Assembly (NCBI GenBank): GCA_007693955.1
Contig: RECR01000135.1
Span: 1-52,881 of the forward strand
Reading direction: 5' to 3'
Source: Gloeocapsa sp. DLM2.Bin57
GTDB lineage: Bacteria > Cyanobacteriota > Cyanobacteriia > Cyanobacteriales > Gloeocapsaceae
Length of the DNA: 52,881 bases
Part shown: positions 1 to 8,777 of the stretch, in pieces
Layout of the letters: each line of letters opens with the position of its first letter
Numbering within the stretch: the first letter of the stretch is position 1
The notes under the pieces: generated by a model
What the model was told of the DNA's origin: nothing
The model's input: only the letters and a program-made list of their open reading frames with translations
Databases searched by the model: none
Translations under genes and position numbers: made by a program

Positions 1-114
1 TAATTAAAAAAGTGGGGATGGGCATCGCCTCACTCAAAAACGGTCAATCATCTCTGAAGGTGAAAGACAAGAAGCCTACACCATAATCTTTGATTCGGTG
101 TAGGAGTATGTCAC
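1..114 (+). mobile_element. IS200/IS605-type tnpB 3' end and right-end hairpin (copy 1, window edge)
   Basis: One frame reads a TnpB-like C-terminus ending LKVKDKKPTP and a TAA stop at 84-86. An 8-bp perfect hairpin (CCTACACC/GGTGTAGG) with a 14-base loop follows, and the unit ends in GTATGTCAC. The same unit recurs at 8542-8743, 23950-24034 and, inverted, 52768-52881. In this transposon family the right end also forms the 3' part of the TnpB guide RNA (omega RNA), and the bases just beyond it act as guide. Here those bases are hsdM sequence. The rest of the element, including tnpA/tnpB and the left end, lies outside the window. Confidence 0.75.
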
Positions 115-1214
115 GAGAATTTGCTAGTGCAGAAGGGAAAAAAGGCGGACAATTTTATACGCCTCGCTGTGTAGTAGAAGTATTAGTGGAAATGCTCGAA
201 CCTTACAAAGGTAGAATATATGACCCCTGTTGTGGTTCTGGTGGTATGTTTGTACAATCTGAGAAGTTTGTTTTAGCCCATGGGGGAAGAATTGGAGATA
301 TTTCTATTTACGGTCAAGAATCCAACCCCACAACCTGGAAGCTGTGTAAAATGAATTTGGCAATTAGGGGAATAGAAGGGAATCTAGGTAAAACTAATGC
401 TGATACCTTTCACAGTGATCAACACAAGGATTTAAAAGCTGATTTTATTATTGCTAATCCACCCTTTAATATGAGCGATTGGGGAGCAGAACATCTAGCA
501 GAAGATATACGCTGGCAATATGGCACACCAGCTAAAGGAAACGCTAATTATGCTTGGATACAACATATTATTCATCATTTAGCCCCTAATGGTGTAGCAG
601 GTTTTGTTCTAGCCAATGGCTCAATGAGTTCTAATACTTCAGGAGAGGGTGAGATTCGTAAAGCCTTAATAGAGGCTGATTTAATTGATTGTATGGTAGC
701 TCTTCCGGGACAGTTATTTTACAATACCCAAATACCAGCTTGTCTGTGGTTTTTAACTCGTAACAAGAGAAATGGTTGTCTTGGTGCGCGTTCCCTTGGT
801 GAGGTTTCCTCGCCGGGATCGCACCGCAAGTTTCGCAATAGAGAAAAACAGACTCTCTTTATTGATGCTAGAAAATTAGGGGTATTAATTGATAGAGTGC
901 ATCGGGAGTTAACTAAGGAAGAAATTAGCAGAATCGCTAATACTTATCATGCTTGGCGAGGGGAAAAGGAAGCGAGAGAGTATGAAGATATACCAGGATT
1001 TTGTAAAAGTGCCAGTTTAGAAGAAATACAAAGCCATAGCTATGTTTTAACCCCTGGACGATACGTAGGAGCAGAAGAAGTAGCAGAGGATGATGAGCCT
1101 TTTGAGCAAAAAATGGCGAGATTAACTTCAGAATTAGCGGAGCAATTTACAGAGTCAGCCAGGTTAGAGAAGGAGATTAAGAAGAATTTAGAGGTGTTGG
1201 GGTATGAAATTTAA
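108..1214 (+). CDS. hsdM: Type I restriction-modification methyltransferase subunit HsdM, 5'-truncated
   Basis: HsdM transfers methyl groups from S-adenosylmethionine to adenine within the site chosen by HsdS. The SAM-binding motif DPCCGSGG and the catalytic NPPF motif are both present, followed by the HsdM C-terminal region. The N-terminal helical domain (roughly the first 100-150 residues of a normal ~500-aa HsdM) is missing: homology begins at [16 protein letters not shown], immediately after the tnpB repeat ends at 114. An ATG at 108, inside the repeat and preceded by AGGAG, could restart translation, but loss of the N-terminal domain probably disables the subunit unless the 5' part exists beyond the contig edge. 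An extra 17 codons at 777-827 are a palindromic repeat. The stop overlaps mntA by 11 bases. Confidence 0.85.
   Translation: MSREFASAEGKKGGQFYTPRCVVEVLVEMLEPYKGRIYDPCCGSGGMFVQSEKFVLAHGGRIGDISIYGQESNPTTWKLCKMNLAIRGIEGNLGKTNADTFHSDQHKDLKADFIIANPPFNMSDWGAEHLAEDIRWQYGTPAKGNANYAWIQHIIHHLAPNGVAGFVLANGSMSSNTSGEGEIRKALIEADLIDCMVALPGQLFYNTQIPACLWFLTRNKRNGCLGARSLGEVSSPGSHRKFRNREKQTLFIDARKLGVLIDRVHRELTKEEISRIANTYHAWRGEKEAREYEDIPGFCKSASLEEIQSHSYVLTPGRYVGAEEVAEDDEPFEQKMARLTSELAEQFTESARLEKEIKKNLEVLGYEI
777..827 (+). repeat. In-frame palindromic repeat inserted in hsdM
   Basis: 51 bases (17 codons) interrupt the normally continuous HsdM segment between RNKRNG and KFRNR. The block contains a hairpin: outer arms GGTGCG (783-788) and CGCACC (820-825), inner arms GGTGAGG and CCTCGCC around a TTT loop. 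It is GC-rich against its AT-rich host gene. It resembles the small dispersed repeats and REP-like palindromes of cyanobacteria and adds residues [17 protein letters not shown] without breaking the frame. The family assignment is inference; only one copy is seen in this window. Confidence 0.6.
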
Positions 1215-1494
1215 ACAAGTATTAGCAGAAAGGCGAGAAGAAATTATTAAAATTGCCCGTAAGTATGGAGCATATAATATTAGGATATTTGGCTCTGTTG
1301 CTCGGGGGGAAAATAATGATAATAGCGATCTTGATTTATTAGTAGATATTGAATCTGGGCGTAGTATTTTAGATAGAATCGCTCTTATGCAAGAGTTGGA
1401 GGATTTTCTGGGGTGTAAAGTAGATGTGGTCAAATCACAAAATTTACCTTTGTTAATTAGAGATAAAGTCCTTAATGAGGCTATTTGGTTGTGA
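1204..1494 (+). CDS. mntA: MntA-like nucleotidyltransferase antitoxin
   Basis: A 96-aa minimal nucleotidyltransferase with the GSxARG...SDLDLLVD signature ([19 protein letters not shown], roughly residues 31-49), whose two Asp bind metal. In the MntA/HepT (type VII) toxin-antitoxin family this protein adds AMP to the HEPN toxin HepT and neutralises it. It overlaps the hsdM stop by 11 bases, and its own stop overlaps the GTG start of the following hepT by 4 bases (GTGA), the usual coupled arrangement. The partner toxin is broken, so this antitoxin may now be an orphan. Confidence 0.8.
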   Translation: MKFKQVLAERREEIIKIARKYGAYNIRIFGSVARGENNDNSDLDLLVDIESGRSILDRIALMQELEDFLGCKVDVVKSQNLPLLIRDKVLNEAIWL

Positions 1495-1806
1495 GAGAGC
1501 AAAGACTATACTTAAATGATATTTTGGAGTCTATCAATTTGATTCAGTCTTATGTATCTGAGGATAAAGATAAATTTTTAAGTACTCGTATGATTCAGGA
1601 TGCAGTGATACGAAATCTAGAGATTATCGGCGAAGCAACTAAAAAGTTATCATAGTCGGATTCCTTGGCGACAAATTGCTGGTTTAAGGGATGTTCTAAT
1701 TCACAATTATATGAGAGTAGATGCTGTTGAGATTTGGGGGGTAGTTGAAAATGATTTAGATGATTTAAAAAAGGAAGTAGAGTTGATTGTGCAGGAGTTA
1801 GATTAA
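1491..1806 (+). pseudogene. hepT: HepT-like HEPN toxin gene, frameshifted
   Basis: From GTG 1491 the frame reads [15 protein letters not shown] to IIGEATKKLS and stops at TAG 1653-1655. In the next frame the rest of the family follows at once: HSRIPWRQIAGLRDVLIHNY and onward to TAA 1804-1806. RDVLIHNY is the RX4HXY motif of HEPN ribonucleases. Only a short stretch that normally joins the two parts (several codons, seemingly not a multiple of three) is missing. The likely history is a small deletion that split the toxin after the duplication or transfer of the module. A sequencing error is possible but would have to remove several bases. Confidence 0.75.
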
Positions 1807-1812
1807 AATATA

Positions 1813-1887
1813 GAGCAATTTAAGGAGTCGGCGAGGTTGGAAGAGGAAATTAAGAAGAATTTGGAGAGGTTGGGTTATGGAATATAA
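1813..1887 (+). repeat. Duplicated 3' tail of hsdM
   Basis: This 75-base stretch encodes EQFKESARLEEEIKKNLERL then GYGI and TAA. By hand count it matches the hsdM 3' end at 1140-1214 at about 61 of 75 positions with no gaps. It has no upstream frame of its own, so it is a leftover of an hsdM gene. It flanks the mntA-hepT pair on the far side, which suggests the pair arrived together with a divergent hsdM end and the original tail was left behind. Confidence 0.75.
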
Positions 1888-1892
1888 ATCTG

Positions 1893-2015
1893 CCACAAGC
1901 TGTGGCAAAAATTTCTTTAACACAATTATTACCTGATAATTTAAGGGGTAATTTGCCTACTATTGAGGAGTTAGAAGAAGAATTAGAAAGGGTGGATATG
2001 GAGGAAGAGGAATAA
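1893..2015 (+). other. Open frame without start, possible gene remnant before hsdS
   Basis: One frame reads PQAVAKISLTQLLPDNLRGN, then a Glu-rich end, and stops at TAA 2013-2015, eight bases before the hsdS ATG. No ATG lies upstream in this frame; only weak GTG/CTG candidates do. The composition looks like protein, but I do not recognise the family. It could be the end of a deleted small gene of the hsd operon, or an expressed small acidic protein using a non-ATG start. Confidence 0.3.
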
Positions 2016-2023
2016 GTTAAATT

Positions 2024-3268
2024 ATGAATGACTCTTGGATTTATACTACACTTGGGGAAGCAATCACTTTACAAAGAGGATTTGATCTTCCAGCAAAGGA
2101 CAGAAAGTTAGGAAATATTCCTGTAGTAGCATCAACAGGCATTGTTGGCACTCATAATCAAGCTAGAGTAAAAGCACCTGGAGTGGTTATAGGAAGAAGT
2201 GGAAGTTTAGGTTTTGCTCAGTTTATTGAAAAGGATTTCTGGGCATTAAATACAACACTTTGGGTTAAGGATTTTAAAGGCAATAATCCAAAATTTATTT
2301 ATTATCTTTTATCTTATCTTGATTTAGGAAAGTACAATGTTGGTAGTGGTGTGCCAACATTAAACCGTAATCACATTCATCCATTAGAGATTTACCTCCC
2401 CCCCCTTGCCGAACAAAAAGCGATCGCCCATATACTCGGTACACTGGACGACAAAATCGAACTCAACCAACGCATGAATCGCACCCTAGAAAGCATAGCA
2501 AGGGCTATATTTAAATCTTGGTTTATTGATTTTGACCCAGTAAGAGCTAAAATGGAAGGTCGAGATCCTGTAGGAATGAGTAAAGAAATAGCCGATCTTT
2601 TCCCCGACTCTTTTGTTGATTCTGAGTTGGGAATGATACCGAAGGGGTGGGAGGTAAAATCAGCTGATAAGATCTTTAATATATCAATAGGAAAAACTCC
2701 TCCAAGAAAAGAATCTCACTGGTTTTCAACTAGTTATCATAATATTCGATGGGTATCAATACGAGATATGGGAGAAAACGGACTTTTTATTACTGATACA
2801 AATGAATACTTAATTCCAGAAGCTGTAGAAAAATTTAATATCAAAATTGTTCCAAATCATACAGTAATTTTAAGCTTTAAATTAACTATAGGTCGTCTAG
2901 CTATAACTGATGGAGAAATGGTTACAAATGAAGCGATAGCACATTTTAATATAGAAGATAGAAAAAAAATATCAAGTGAATATACATACTTGTACTTAAG
3001 TTTTTTTGATTATAGTTTATTGGGTAATACTTCTTCTATTGCACAAGCTATTAATTCAAAAATAATCAAAAAAATACCTATATTAATTCCTAGTAATAAC
3101 TTAATTCATTTTTTTACAAGTAAGGTAAATACAATTTTTACAAAAATTAATACTAACCAAAGAGAATCTAAAAAAATTGCCTACCTTAGAGACACCCTTC
3201 TACCCAAACTAATATCAGGAGAAATTAGAATTAAAGAAGCAGAGAAAATAAGAGAAAAAGAAATATAA
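2024..3268 (+). CDS. hsdS: Type I restriction specificity subunit HsdS
   Basis: HsdS chooses the bipartite DNA target for methylation and cleavage. The 414-aa length and architecture are typical: a first target-recognition domain (about residues 1-125), a central conserved helical spacer (LPPLAEQKAIAHILGTLDDK and on to FKSWFIDFDPVRAKMEG), a second recognition domain, and a C-terminal helix. The second domain (about 2650-3180) is visibly richer in A and T than the first, suggesting it was exchanged separately. ATG 2024 follows the remnant frame by eight bases. The stop at 3266-3268 is directly followed by the DUF4160 start. Confidence 0.93.
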   Translation: MNDSWIYTTLGEAITLQRGFDLPAKDRKLGNIPVVASTGIVGTHNQARVKAPGVVIGRSGSLGFAQFIEKDFWALNTTLWVKDFKGNNPKFIYYLLSYLDLGKYNVGSGVPTLNRNHIHPLEIYLPPLAEQKAIAHILGTLDDKIELNQRMNRTLESIARAIFKSWFIDFDPVRAKMEGRDPVGMSKEIADLFPDSFVDSELGMIPKGWEVKSADKIFNISIGKTPPRKESHWFSTSYHNIRWVSIRDMGENGLFITDTNEYLIPEAVEKFNIKIVPNHTVILSFKLTIGRLAITDGEMVTNEAIAHFNIEDRKKISSEYTYLYLSFFDYSLLGNTSSIAQAINSKIIKKIPILIPSNNLIHFFTSKVNTIFTKINTNQRESKKIAYLRDTLLPKLISGEIRIKEAEKIREKEI

Positions 3269-3529
3269 ATGCCAGAAATAAGCAGATTTTTAGGAATTAT
3301 TATTACCATGTATTATGCTGACCATCCCCCAGCTCATTTTCACGTTAGGTATAATCAACAAAAAGCCCTTATCGATATAGAAAATCTTGCTGTTTTGGAG
3401 GGCAAATTAACACCTAGAGTTCTTGGATTAGTTATTGAATGGGCGGCTCTTCATAAAGAAGAGTTACTCGCCAACTGGCAAAGAGCAAAAGAACAACAAC
3501 CTTTAGAGAAAATTGACCCATTAGAATAG
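3269..3529 (+). CDS. DUF4160 family protein
   Basis: An 86-aa protein matching the DUF4160 pattern: MPEISRFLGIIITMYYADH, then HPPAHFHVRY, then a C-terminal WAALHKEELLANW helix. It begins at the base after the hsdS stop and ends three bases before the DUF2442 gene, so the two are co-transcribed. DUF4160 and DUF2442 genes often occur as a pair and are suspected, not shown, to form a toxin-antitoxin-like module. The biochemical role is unknown. Confidence 0.8.
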   Translation: MPEISRFLGIIITMYYADHPPAHFHVRYNQQKALIDIENLAVLEGKLTPRVLGLVIEWAALHKEELLANWQRAKEQQPLEKIDPLE

Positions 3530-3532
3530 ATT

Positions 3533-3814
3533 ATGTTGAAAGATATTATCGAAGTTAAACCACAAGAAAATTATTTACTCTATCTTAAATTTGAAGATGG
3601 CAAAGATGGAGTAGTTGATATTAGTAGATTGATAGAATTTAAAGGAATCTTTGAACCATTAAACAGCCTAGAGTATTTTAAAAAGGTTAAACTTAACTCA
3701 GAATGGGGAACTATTTATTGGGAAAATGGAGCTGATTTAGATCCTGTTGTTTTGTATTCTGTTATTACAGGAGAAAATATAAAATATCAAGGGGAAACTC
3801 TTACTAATTTCTAA
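3533..3814 (+). CDS. DUF2442 family protein
   Basis: A 93-aa protein with the DUF2442 features: an N-terminal beta strand pattern reading YLLYLKFEDGKDGVVDIS, a central LIEFKGIFEPL segment, and the C-terminal WENGADLDPVVLY motif. It pairs with the preceding DUF4160 gene, from which it is separated by three bases, and lies 33 bases before hsdR. Its partner association and place within a restriction operon fit an accessory or addiction role, which is inference. Confidence 0.8.
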   Translation: MLKDIIEVKPQENYLLYLKFEDGKDGVVDISRLIEFKGIFEPLNSLEYFKKVKLNSEWGTIYWENGADLDPVVLYSVITGENIKYQGETLTNF

Positions 3815-3847
3815 AAAATATTCACAGCCATTACTCCTTATTTTCCT

Positions 3848-6800
3848 ATGTCTTATCTTACCGAATCAATAGTAGAACAAGCAACATTAGACATTCTCTT
3901 AGACCTTGGTTATACAACCTTAAACGCTAATGAAGAGAGAAAATCTTATGCAGATATAGTATTAATAAACCGTCTGCAATCAGCCTTAATCTCAATTAAC
4001 CCAGATATCCCCTTTCATGCTATAGAAGAAGCGATTAAAAAAATTACTCGTACTGACTTCCCCAGTTTGATTGAAAACAACAAACAATTTCATAAATACC
4101 TAACCGAAGGAGTAGATATAGAATACTTTACCGAAGATAGAATCAAATACGATAAAGTTTGGCTAATAGACTTTAATAATCCAGAGAATAATGATTTTTT
4201 AGCTTTAAATCAATTTACCGTCATTGAAAATAAATATAATCGCCGACCTGATGTAGTTATATTTATTAATGGCTTACCCATAGCAGTAATAGAGTTAAAA
4301 AATCCCAGTAATGAAAACGCTACAATTAGAGGGGCATTTAATCAATTACAAACCTATAAAAAAGAAATTCCTTCTCTGTTTCATTACAATCAAATACTGA
4401 TAGTCTCAGACGGGATAGAGGCAAGATTTGGCACTCTTACCGCTGATTGGGAACGTTTTATGCCCTGGCGTACCATAGACGGAGAAATTATAGCACCTAA
4501 AGGCTCAGCCGAGTTTGAAGTAATGATTAAGGGGATTTTTGACAAAGAAATAATACTTGATATCTTGCGATATTTTATAGTCTTTGAAACAGACGGAGAA
4601 AGCATTCTTAAAAAAATGGCAGGATATCATCAATATCACGCTGTTAATAAAGCAATTAAATGCACAATCAAGGCTACTTCAGATCAGGGAGATAAAAAAG
4701 CAGGGGTTGTTTGGCATACACAAGGAAGCGGCAAAAGTCTGACTATGGCTTTTTATGTAGCCAAGATAACCCAACAAGCAGAGTTAAATAACCCTACCTT
4801 AATAATTTTAACTGATAGAAATGATTTAGATAATCAACTGTTTACTACCTTTTCTAATTGTCTTGACTTACTAAGACAAAATCCACAACAAGCAGAAAGC
4901 AGAAAAGACTTAAAAGAATACCTAAAAAATAAACCATCAGGCGGGATAATCTTTACAACAATACAAAAATTTGCTCCTGATACAGGAGAGGAAGAATTCC
5001 CCGTCTTATCAGAGAGACGAAATATTATTTTTATTGCTGATGAAGCCCATCGCAGCCAATACGGATTAAAAGCCAAAATAACCAAAAAAGAAGATGAAGC
5101 TTTTATTTCCTATGGATATGCTAAGTATATCAGAGATGGACTACCCAATGCTTCATTTTTGGGATTTACGGGGACTCCTATTGAGCAAGAAGATAAAAAT
5201 ACTCCTTTATTATTTGGAGATTATATTGATATTTATGACATTCAAAGAGCAGTAGAAGATGAAGCTACTAAAAAGATATATTATGAAAATCGCTTAGCAA
5301 AAATACAATTATTAGAATCATTACGTCCTCTAATTGATTCTGAATTTGAAGAGTTAACAGAAACCGAAGAAATAGATACCAAAGAAAAACTTAAGTCTAA
5401 ATGGGCTAGGTTAGAGGCTTTAGTTGGAGCGGAAAAAAGATTAGAGCAAATCGCCTTTGATATAGTAAATCATTTTGAAAATCGACTGCTAAGTATAGAC
5501 GGGAAAGGAATGATTGTCTGCATGAGTCGCCGTATTTGTGTAGATTTATACAATCAAATTATTAAACTCCGCCCAGAATGGCATAACGAAGACGATGACA
5601 AAGGTTTTATTAAAGTAGTAATGAGTGGATCGGCGGCTGATGATGAAGCTTTTCAAGTGCATAGCCGCAATAAAAAGAGAAGACAGGATTTAGCCAAACG
5701 CTTTAAACAACCCGAAGATGAGTTAAAGCTTGTCATAGTGCGGGATATGTGGCTGACAGGCTTTGATGCTCCTTGTCTGCATACGATGTATTGTGATAAG
5801 CCTATGAAGGGGCATAATTTAATGCAGGCAATTGCTAGAGTTAATCGTGTCTTTAAAGATAAACCCGCAGGGCTGATTGTTGATTACATTGGTATAGCAG
5901 AGCAACTTAAATCAGCATTACAGTATTACACAGATGGCGATAAAGACAATGCAGGTATTCCTGTAGATGAGGCTTTAGTAGTTTTACAAGAAAAATACGA
6001 AATAGTTAAGGCAATGTATCATGGTTTTGATTATTCTGTGTTTTTTACAGGCTCTCCCAAAGAAAGATTGAGTATTATTCCTGCCGCAATGGATTATATT
6101 TTGGGTTTAGAAGATGGTAAAAAAAGATACTTAAAAGCAGTAACTGAGCTTAGTAAAGCTTTTGCTCTTTGTAGTAGTTTAGATGAAGCGATCGCCATTC
6201 GTGATCAAGTTGGCTTCTTTCAAGCTATTAAGGTTGCTATAGTAAAACATACCATTACGGATAGAAAAGATGGGGTATATTTTGATTTTGCTATTAAACA
6301 AATAGTAAGTAAAGCGATTGTGTCTGAGCAAATAATTGATATTTTTCAAACAACAGGGATAGCTAAACCTGATATCTCGATACTCTCTGATCAATTCTTA
6401 GAAGAAGTAAGAGGACTTCCTTATAAAAATTTAGCCTTAGAAACTCTTAAAAAACTTATCAATGATCAAATCAAAACTAAATCTCGTAAAAACATTACCC
6501 AATCTCGCTCTTTTTTAGATATGCTTGAGGCTACGGTTAAAAAGTATCTAAACAGGGCTATAGAAACAGCACAGATTATTGACGAGTTAATTAACCTTGC
6601 TAAAGAATTTAGGGAAGCCCAAACCAGGGGAGAGGATTTAGGGTTAACAGAAGATGAAATAGCTTTTTATGATGCTCTTGATACTAATAATAGTGCAGTT
6701 CAGGTACTAGGAGATGAGACATTAAAAATGATAGCTCGTGATTTAGTGCAGGCTGTTAAAGCCAATATTTCAATCGATTGGAATGTTAAAGAGAGTGCTA

Positions 6801-6928
6801 GGGCTAAGATAAGAATAACTGTTAAAAGACTTCTTAAAAAACATGGTTATCCACCTGACAAACAAGAAAAAGCCACAGAGACTGTCTTAAAACAGGCTGA
6901 ACATTTATGTACTGATTGGGCGGTGTAA
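3848..6928 (+). CDS. hsdR: Type I restriction endonuclease subunit HsdR
   Basis: The ATP-driven translocase/nuclease of the type I system. A PD-(D/E)xK nuclease motif lies at about residues 134-151 (RRPDVVIFI... VIELK), Walker A TQGSGKS at 291-297, Walker B/DEAH at 398-401, then LGFTGTP and the helicase C half with [20 protein letters not shown] and AIARVNR. At 1026 aa it is full length with no obvious damage. It is the last gene of the hsd operon and ends ten bases from the convergent HAD gene. With HsdM truncated, it might be silent or dependent on another methylase. Confidence 0.93.
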   Translation: MSYLTESIVEQATLDILLDLGYTTLNANEERKSYADIVLINRLQSALISINPDIPFHAIEEAIKKITRTDFPSLIENNKQFHKYLTEGVDIEYFTEDRIKYDKVWLIDFNNPENNDFLALNQFTVIENKYNRRPDVVIFINGLPIAVIELKNPSNENATIRGAFNQLQTYKKEIPSLFHYNQILIVSDGIEARFGTLTADWERFMPWRTIDGEIIAPKGSAEFEVMIKGIFDKEIILDILRYFIVFETDGESILKKMAGYHQYHAVNKAIKCTIKATSDQGDKKAGVVWHTQGSGKSLTMAFYVAKITQQAELNNPTLIILTDRNDLDNQLFTTFSNCLDLLRQNPQQAESRKDLKEYLKNKPSGGIIFTTIQKFAPDTGEEEFPVLSERRNIIFIADEAHRSQYGLKAKITKKEDEAFISYGYAKYIRDGLPNASFLGFTGTPIEQEDKNTPLLFGDYIDIYDIQRAVEDEATKKIYYENRLAKIQLLESLRPLIDSEFEELTETEEIDTKEKLKSKWARLEALVGAEKRLEQIAFDIVNHFENRLLSIDGKGMIVCMSRRICVDLYNQIIKLRPEWHNEDDDKGFIKVVMSGSAADDEAFQVHSRNKKRRQDLAKRFKQPEDELKLVIVRDMWLTGFDAPCLHTMYCDKPMKGHNLMQAIARVNRVFKDKPAGLIVDYIGIAEQLKSALQYYTDGDKDNAGIPVDEALVVLQEKYEIVKAMYHGFDYSVFFTGSPKERLSIIPAAMDYILGLEDGKKRYLKAVTELSKAFALCSSLDEAIAIRDQVGFFQAIKVAIVKHTITDRKDGVYFDFAIKQIVSKAIVSEQIIDIFQTTGIAKPDISILSDQFLEEVRGLPYKNLALETLKKLINDQIKTKSRKNITQSRSFLDMLEATVKKYLNRAIETAQIIDELINLAKEFREAQTRGEDLGLTEDEIAFYDALDTNNSAVQVLGDETLKMIARDLVQAVKANISIDWNVKESARAKIRITVKRLLKKHGYPPDKQEKATETVLKQAEHLCTDWAV

Positions 6929-6938
6929 TAGGAAAATT

Positions 6939-7610
6939 TTAACCGTTCAAAACCCCTATTTTTTGCCAAATATCCTCGTTAATCTCTGACAAAGACTTCA
7001 TCACTAAATCAGCGATAATATATTTAGGATGATAATCAGGGAAGATCTCAGGAATAGCTATACACTTCATTTGTGCTGCTTTAGCGGCTATTACCCCATT
7101 GAGAGAGTCTTCTAAGACTAAACATTCTTGGGGTTTAACTTCTAATTTCTTAGCCGTCGTTAGATACACTCCAGGATGGGGTTTACCATACTCTTCCTCG
7201 GAAGCTGAATAAATTTCAGTAAAGACTTCTTTGATACCTAATCTATTGAGTACTATATCAATAATTGGATAAGCTGAAGAAGATGCTAAAGCGATTTTTA
7301 CGTTTTTATACTTGAGAAACTCGAAAATTTCTTTGACGCCACTTTTAGCTTCTCCTTGCTGAGAAATCAAGTCAATAACTCTTTTAATTATATCTTCTGT
7401 TACTTGTCTTTGACTAATACTTTTCCAGGGAAATTTATTATACCAATACTCCACTACTTCATCAATTCTTAAACCTGTTGTTTGTTTACACAATTTATGA
7501 TTTAAAAAGATATTAACTTCTCGAAAAACTTCTATTTCAGCTTGTTGCCATAGAGGCTCAGAATCAATTAAGAGTCCATCCATGTCAAAAATTACTGCTT
7601 TAATTACCAT
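6939..7610 (-). CDS. HAD-superfamily sugar-phosphatase/phosphoglucomutase-like hydrolase
   Basis: A 223-aa HAD hydrolase with a cap domain. The nucleophile motif FDMDGLLIDSE is at the N-terminus, motif II ALASSS in the middle, the Lys motif GKPHPG, and the acidic motif LEDSLNG near the end. This arrangement matches the beta-phosphoglucomutase/HxpB (2-deoxyglucose-6-phosphatase) group, which dephosphorylates or isomerises sugar phosphates in the cytoplasm. Exact substrate cannot be read from sequence. It converges on hsdR with a ten-base gap, marking the edge of the restriction island. Confidence 0.85.
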   Translation of the reverse strand: MVIKAVIFDMDGLLIDSEPLWQQAEIEVFREVNIFLNHKLCKQTTGLRIDEVVEYWYNKFPWKSISQRQVTEDIIKRVIDLISQQGEAKSGVKEIFEFLKYKNVKIALASSSAYPIIDIVLNRLGIKEVFTEIYSASEEEYGKPHPGVYLTTAKKLEVKPQECLVLEDSLNGVIAAKAAQMKCIAIPEIFPDYHPKYIIADLVMKSLSEINEDIWQKIGVLNG

Positions 7611-7620
7611 AATTATTAGT

Positions 7621-7649
7621 GATAGGGAAAAGGGAAAAGGGGAAAGGGC
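7621..7649. repeat. G-rich short tandem-like repeat in an intergenic gap
   Basis: Between the HAD gene and thf1 lies a run of GGGAAAA/GGGGAAA units. Similar G-rich heptamer-like stretches occur at 33297-33330 (reverse strand) and 52676-52710. Such short tandemly repeated repetitive sequences are common in cyanobacterial intergenic DNA. No gene or promoter function is visible. Confidence 0.5.
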
Positions 7650-7754
7650 GTAAGAATTAGAAGAGGTAGGTTGATCAACTTTCCTTTCTTACTACTTCTT
7701 GTTACCCCACAATGCCAAAAGAGCCATAGGAAAAAAGTTTTAATTTAGAGTAAT

Positions 7755-8465
7755 TTAACTTTGTGCGTCATCTTTTTTTACATCTAATTCTAAACTCTTT
7801 CTCTCTCGTTTCTTGCGATCCGCTTCTAAGGCTTCCTCAAGGACGATAATCATCTGTTGTATTTTTTCCAAATTAGATTGATATAAATCAAAATCTTTTT
7901 GTAATTTTTCAGCAGAAACAGGGAATACCTCCGCTAATTGAGTAGTAATCTCCTCTTTTGATTCTTGCTTTCGCCAAAATTCTGAGTCAATTTCACTGAT
8001 CATAGTATATAGCCCAATACCAAAAAGACGACTATATTTAAACTGGGGATTTTGGGCGATCGCCTTCACCGCTTCTGCTAGGGGGTATTCTCCCTCTTGG
8101 GGATCAGGAGAGTTAAACCAAGAGATTAAATTAGCTATTGACTCTTGTCTTTTAGCCAAATTCAGAGCCAAATCAGCATTAGCTCGATACTCTTGTGGGT
8201 TACTCCCCACTGCGTGACAAATAGCTTGAAAAATCGATTCTTTATCTTTTTCGGGACGATAACCCTGCATAAAACGCTCAAACGAACTAACCACACCCAA
8301 ACAATAGATAGGATCAACTCGAAAATGAATATTGACCGAAAGTAGGTGTATTTCTACGAGTAACTCTTCTACTACCCGTCTGTAGATAGAATTAATCGGA
8401 CGGGTATGCTGAGTATAGAAATCTCGTTTAGTATCTGAAACAGTGCGAACTTTTTCCACAAACAA
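7755..8465 (-). CDS. thf1: Thylakoid formation protein Thf1/Psb29
   Basis: A 236-aa protein beginning MFVEKVRTVSDTKRDFYTQH and continuing with the Thf1 signature RPINSIYRRVVEELLVEIHL and SFERFMQGYRPEKDKESIF. Thf1/Psb29 interacts with FtsH proteases and is needed for normal photosystem II repair and thylakoid membrane maintenance. The C-terminal part is a predicted coiled coil rich in Lys/Glu (LEEALEADRKKRERK). Full length for the family. Its upstream region runs into the tnpB remnant at 8542, transcribed the other way. Confidence 0.93.
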   Translation of the reverse strand: MFVEKVRTVSDTKRDFYTQHTRPINSIYRRVVEELLVEIHLLSVNIHFRVDPIYCLGVVSSFERFMQGYRPEKDKESIFQAICHAVGSNPQEYRANADLALNLAKRQESIANLISWFNSPDPQEGEYPLAEAVKAIAQNPQFKYSRLFGIGLYTMISEIDSEFWRKQESKEEITTQLAEVFPVSAEKLQKDFDLYQSNLEKIQQMIIVLEEALEADRKKRERKSLELDVKKDDAQS

Positions 8466-8541
8466 ATTTAGACTTAATCTATGATAATAACCATTATCTT
8501 CTATTGTGACACGCTTAAACCGTAGTTAAACAGAGTAAACT

Positions 8542-8743
8542 GTAGTTTTTCGACCGAGGTACAGGATGTCCTCAGCAAAGAACCTAGATTCAAGCTTAAC
8601 ACGTGAGCGAGAAGTCCCGAGCGCTGTTAAGCCTGGGGATGAAAGCGAACACCAAAGTTTAGTCAAAAACGGTCAATCATCTCTGAAGGTGAAAGACAAG
8701 AAGCCTACAGCGTAATCTTTGATTCGGTGTAGGAGTATGTCAC
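8542..8743 (+). mobile_element. Orphan tnpB C-terminal remnant with right end/omega-RNA-like region (copy 2)
   Basis: A frame starting near 8542 reads VVFRPRYRMSSAKN, then SLTREREVPSAVKPGDESEH, and ends KVKDKKPTA at TAA 8713-8715. This is a TnpB-type C-terminus without the catalytic domain; a stop lies just upstream. A weakened hairpin follows (arms CCTACA 8704-8709 and TGTAGG 8728-8733) and the unit ends GTATGTCAC at 8743. In IS200/IS605 elements this coding tail doubles as the guide-RNA scaffold, so an omega-RNA-like transcript without its nuclease gene is possible. It fills most of the 8466-8777 gap and ends 34 bases before cpcT. Confidence 0.75.
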
Positions 8744-8777
8744 GTCTATAAGTCTATCTTTGGGGTTAATTTGCGTC

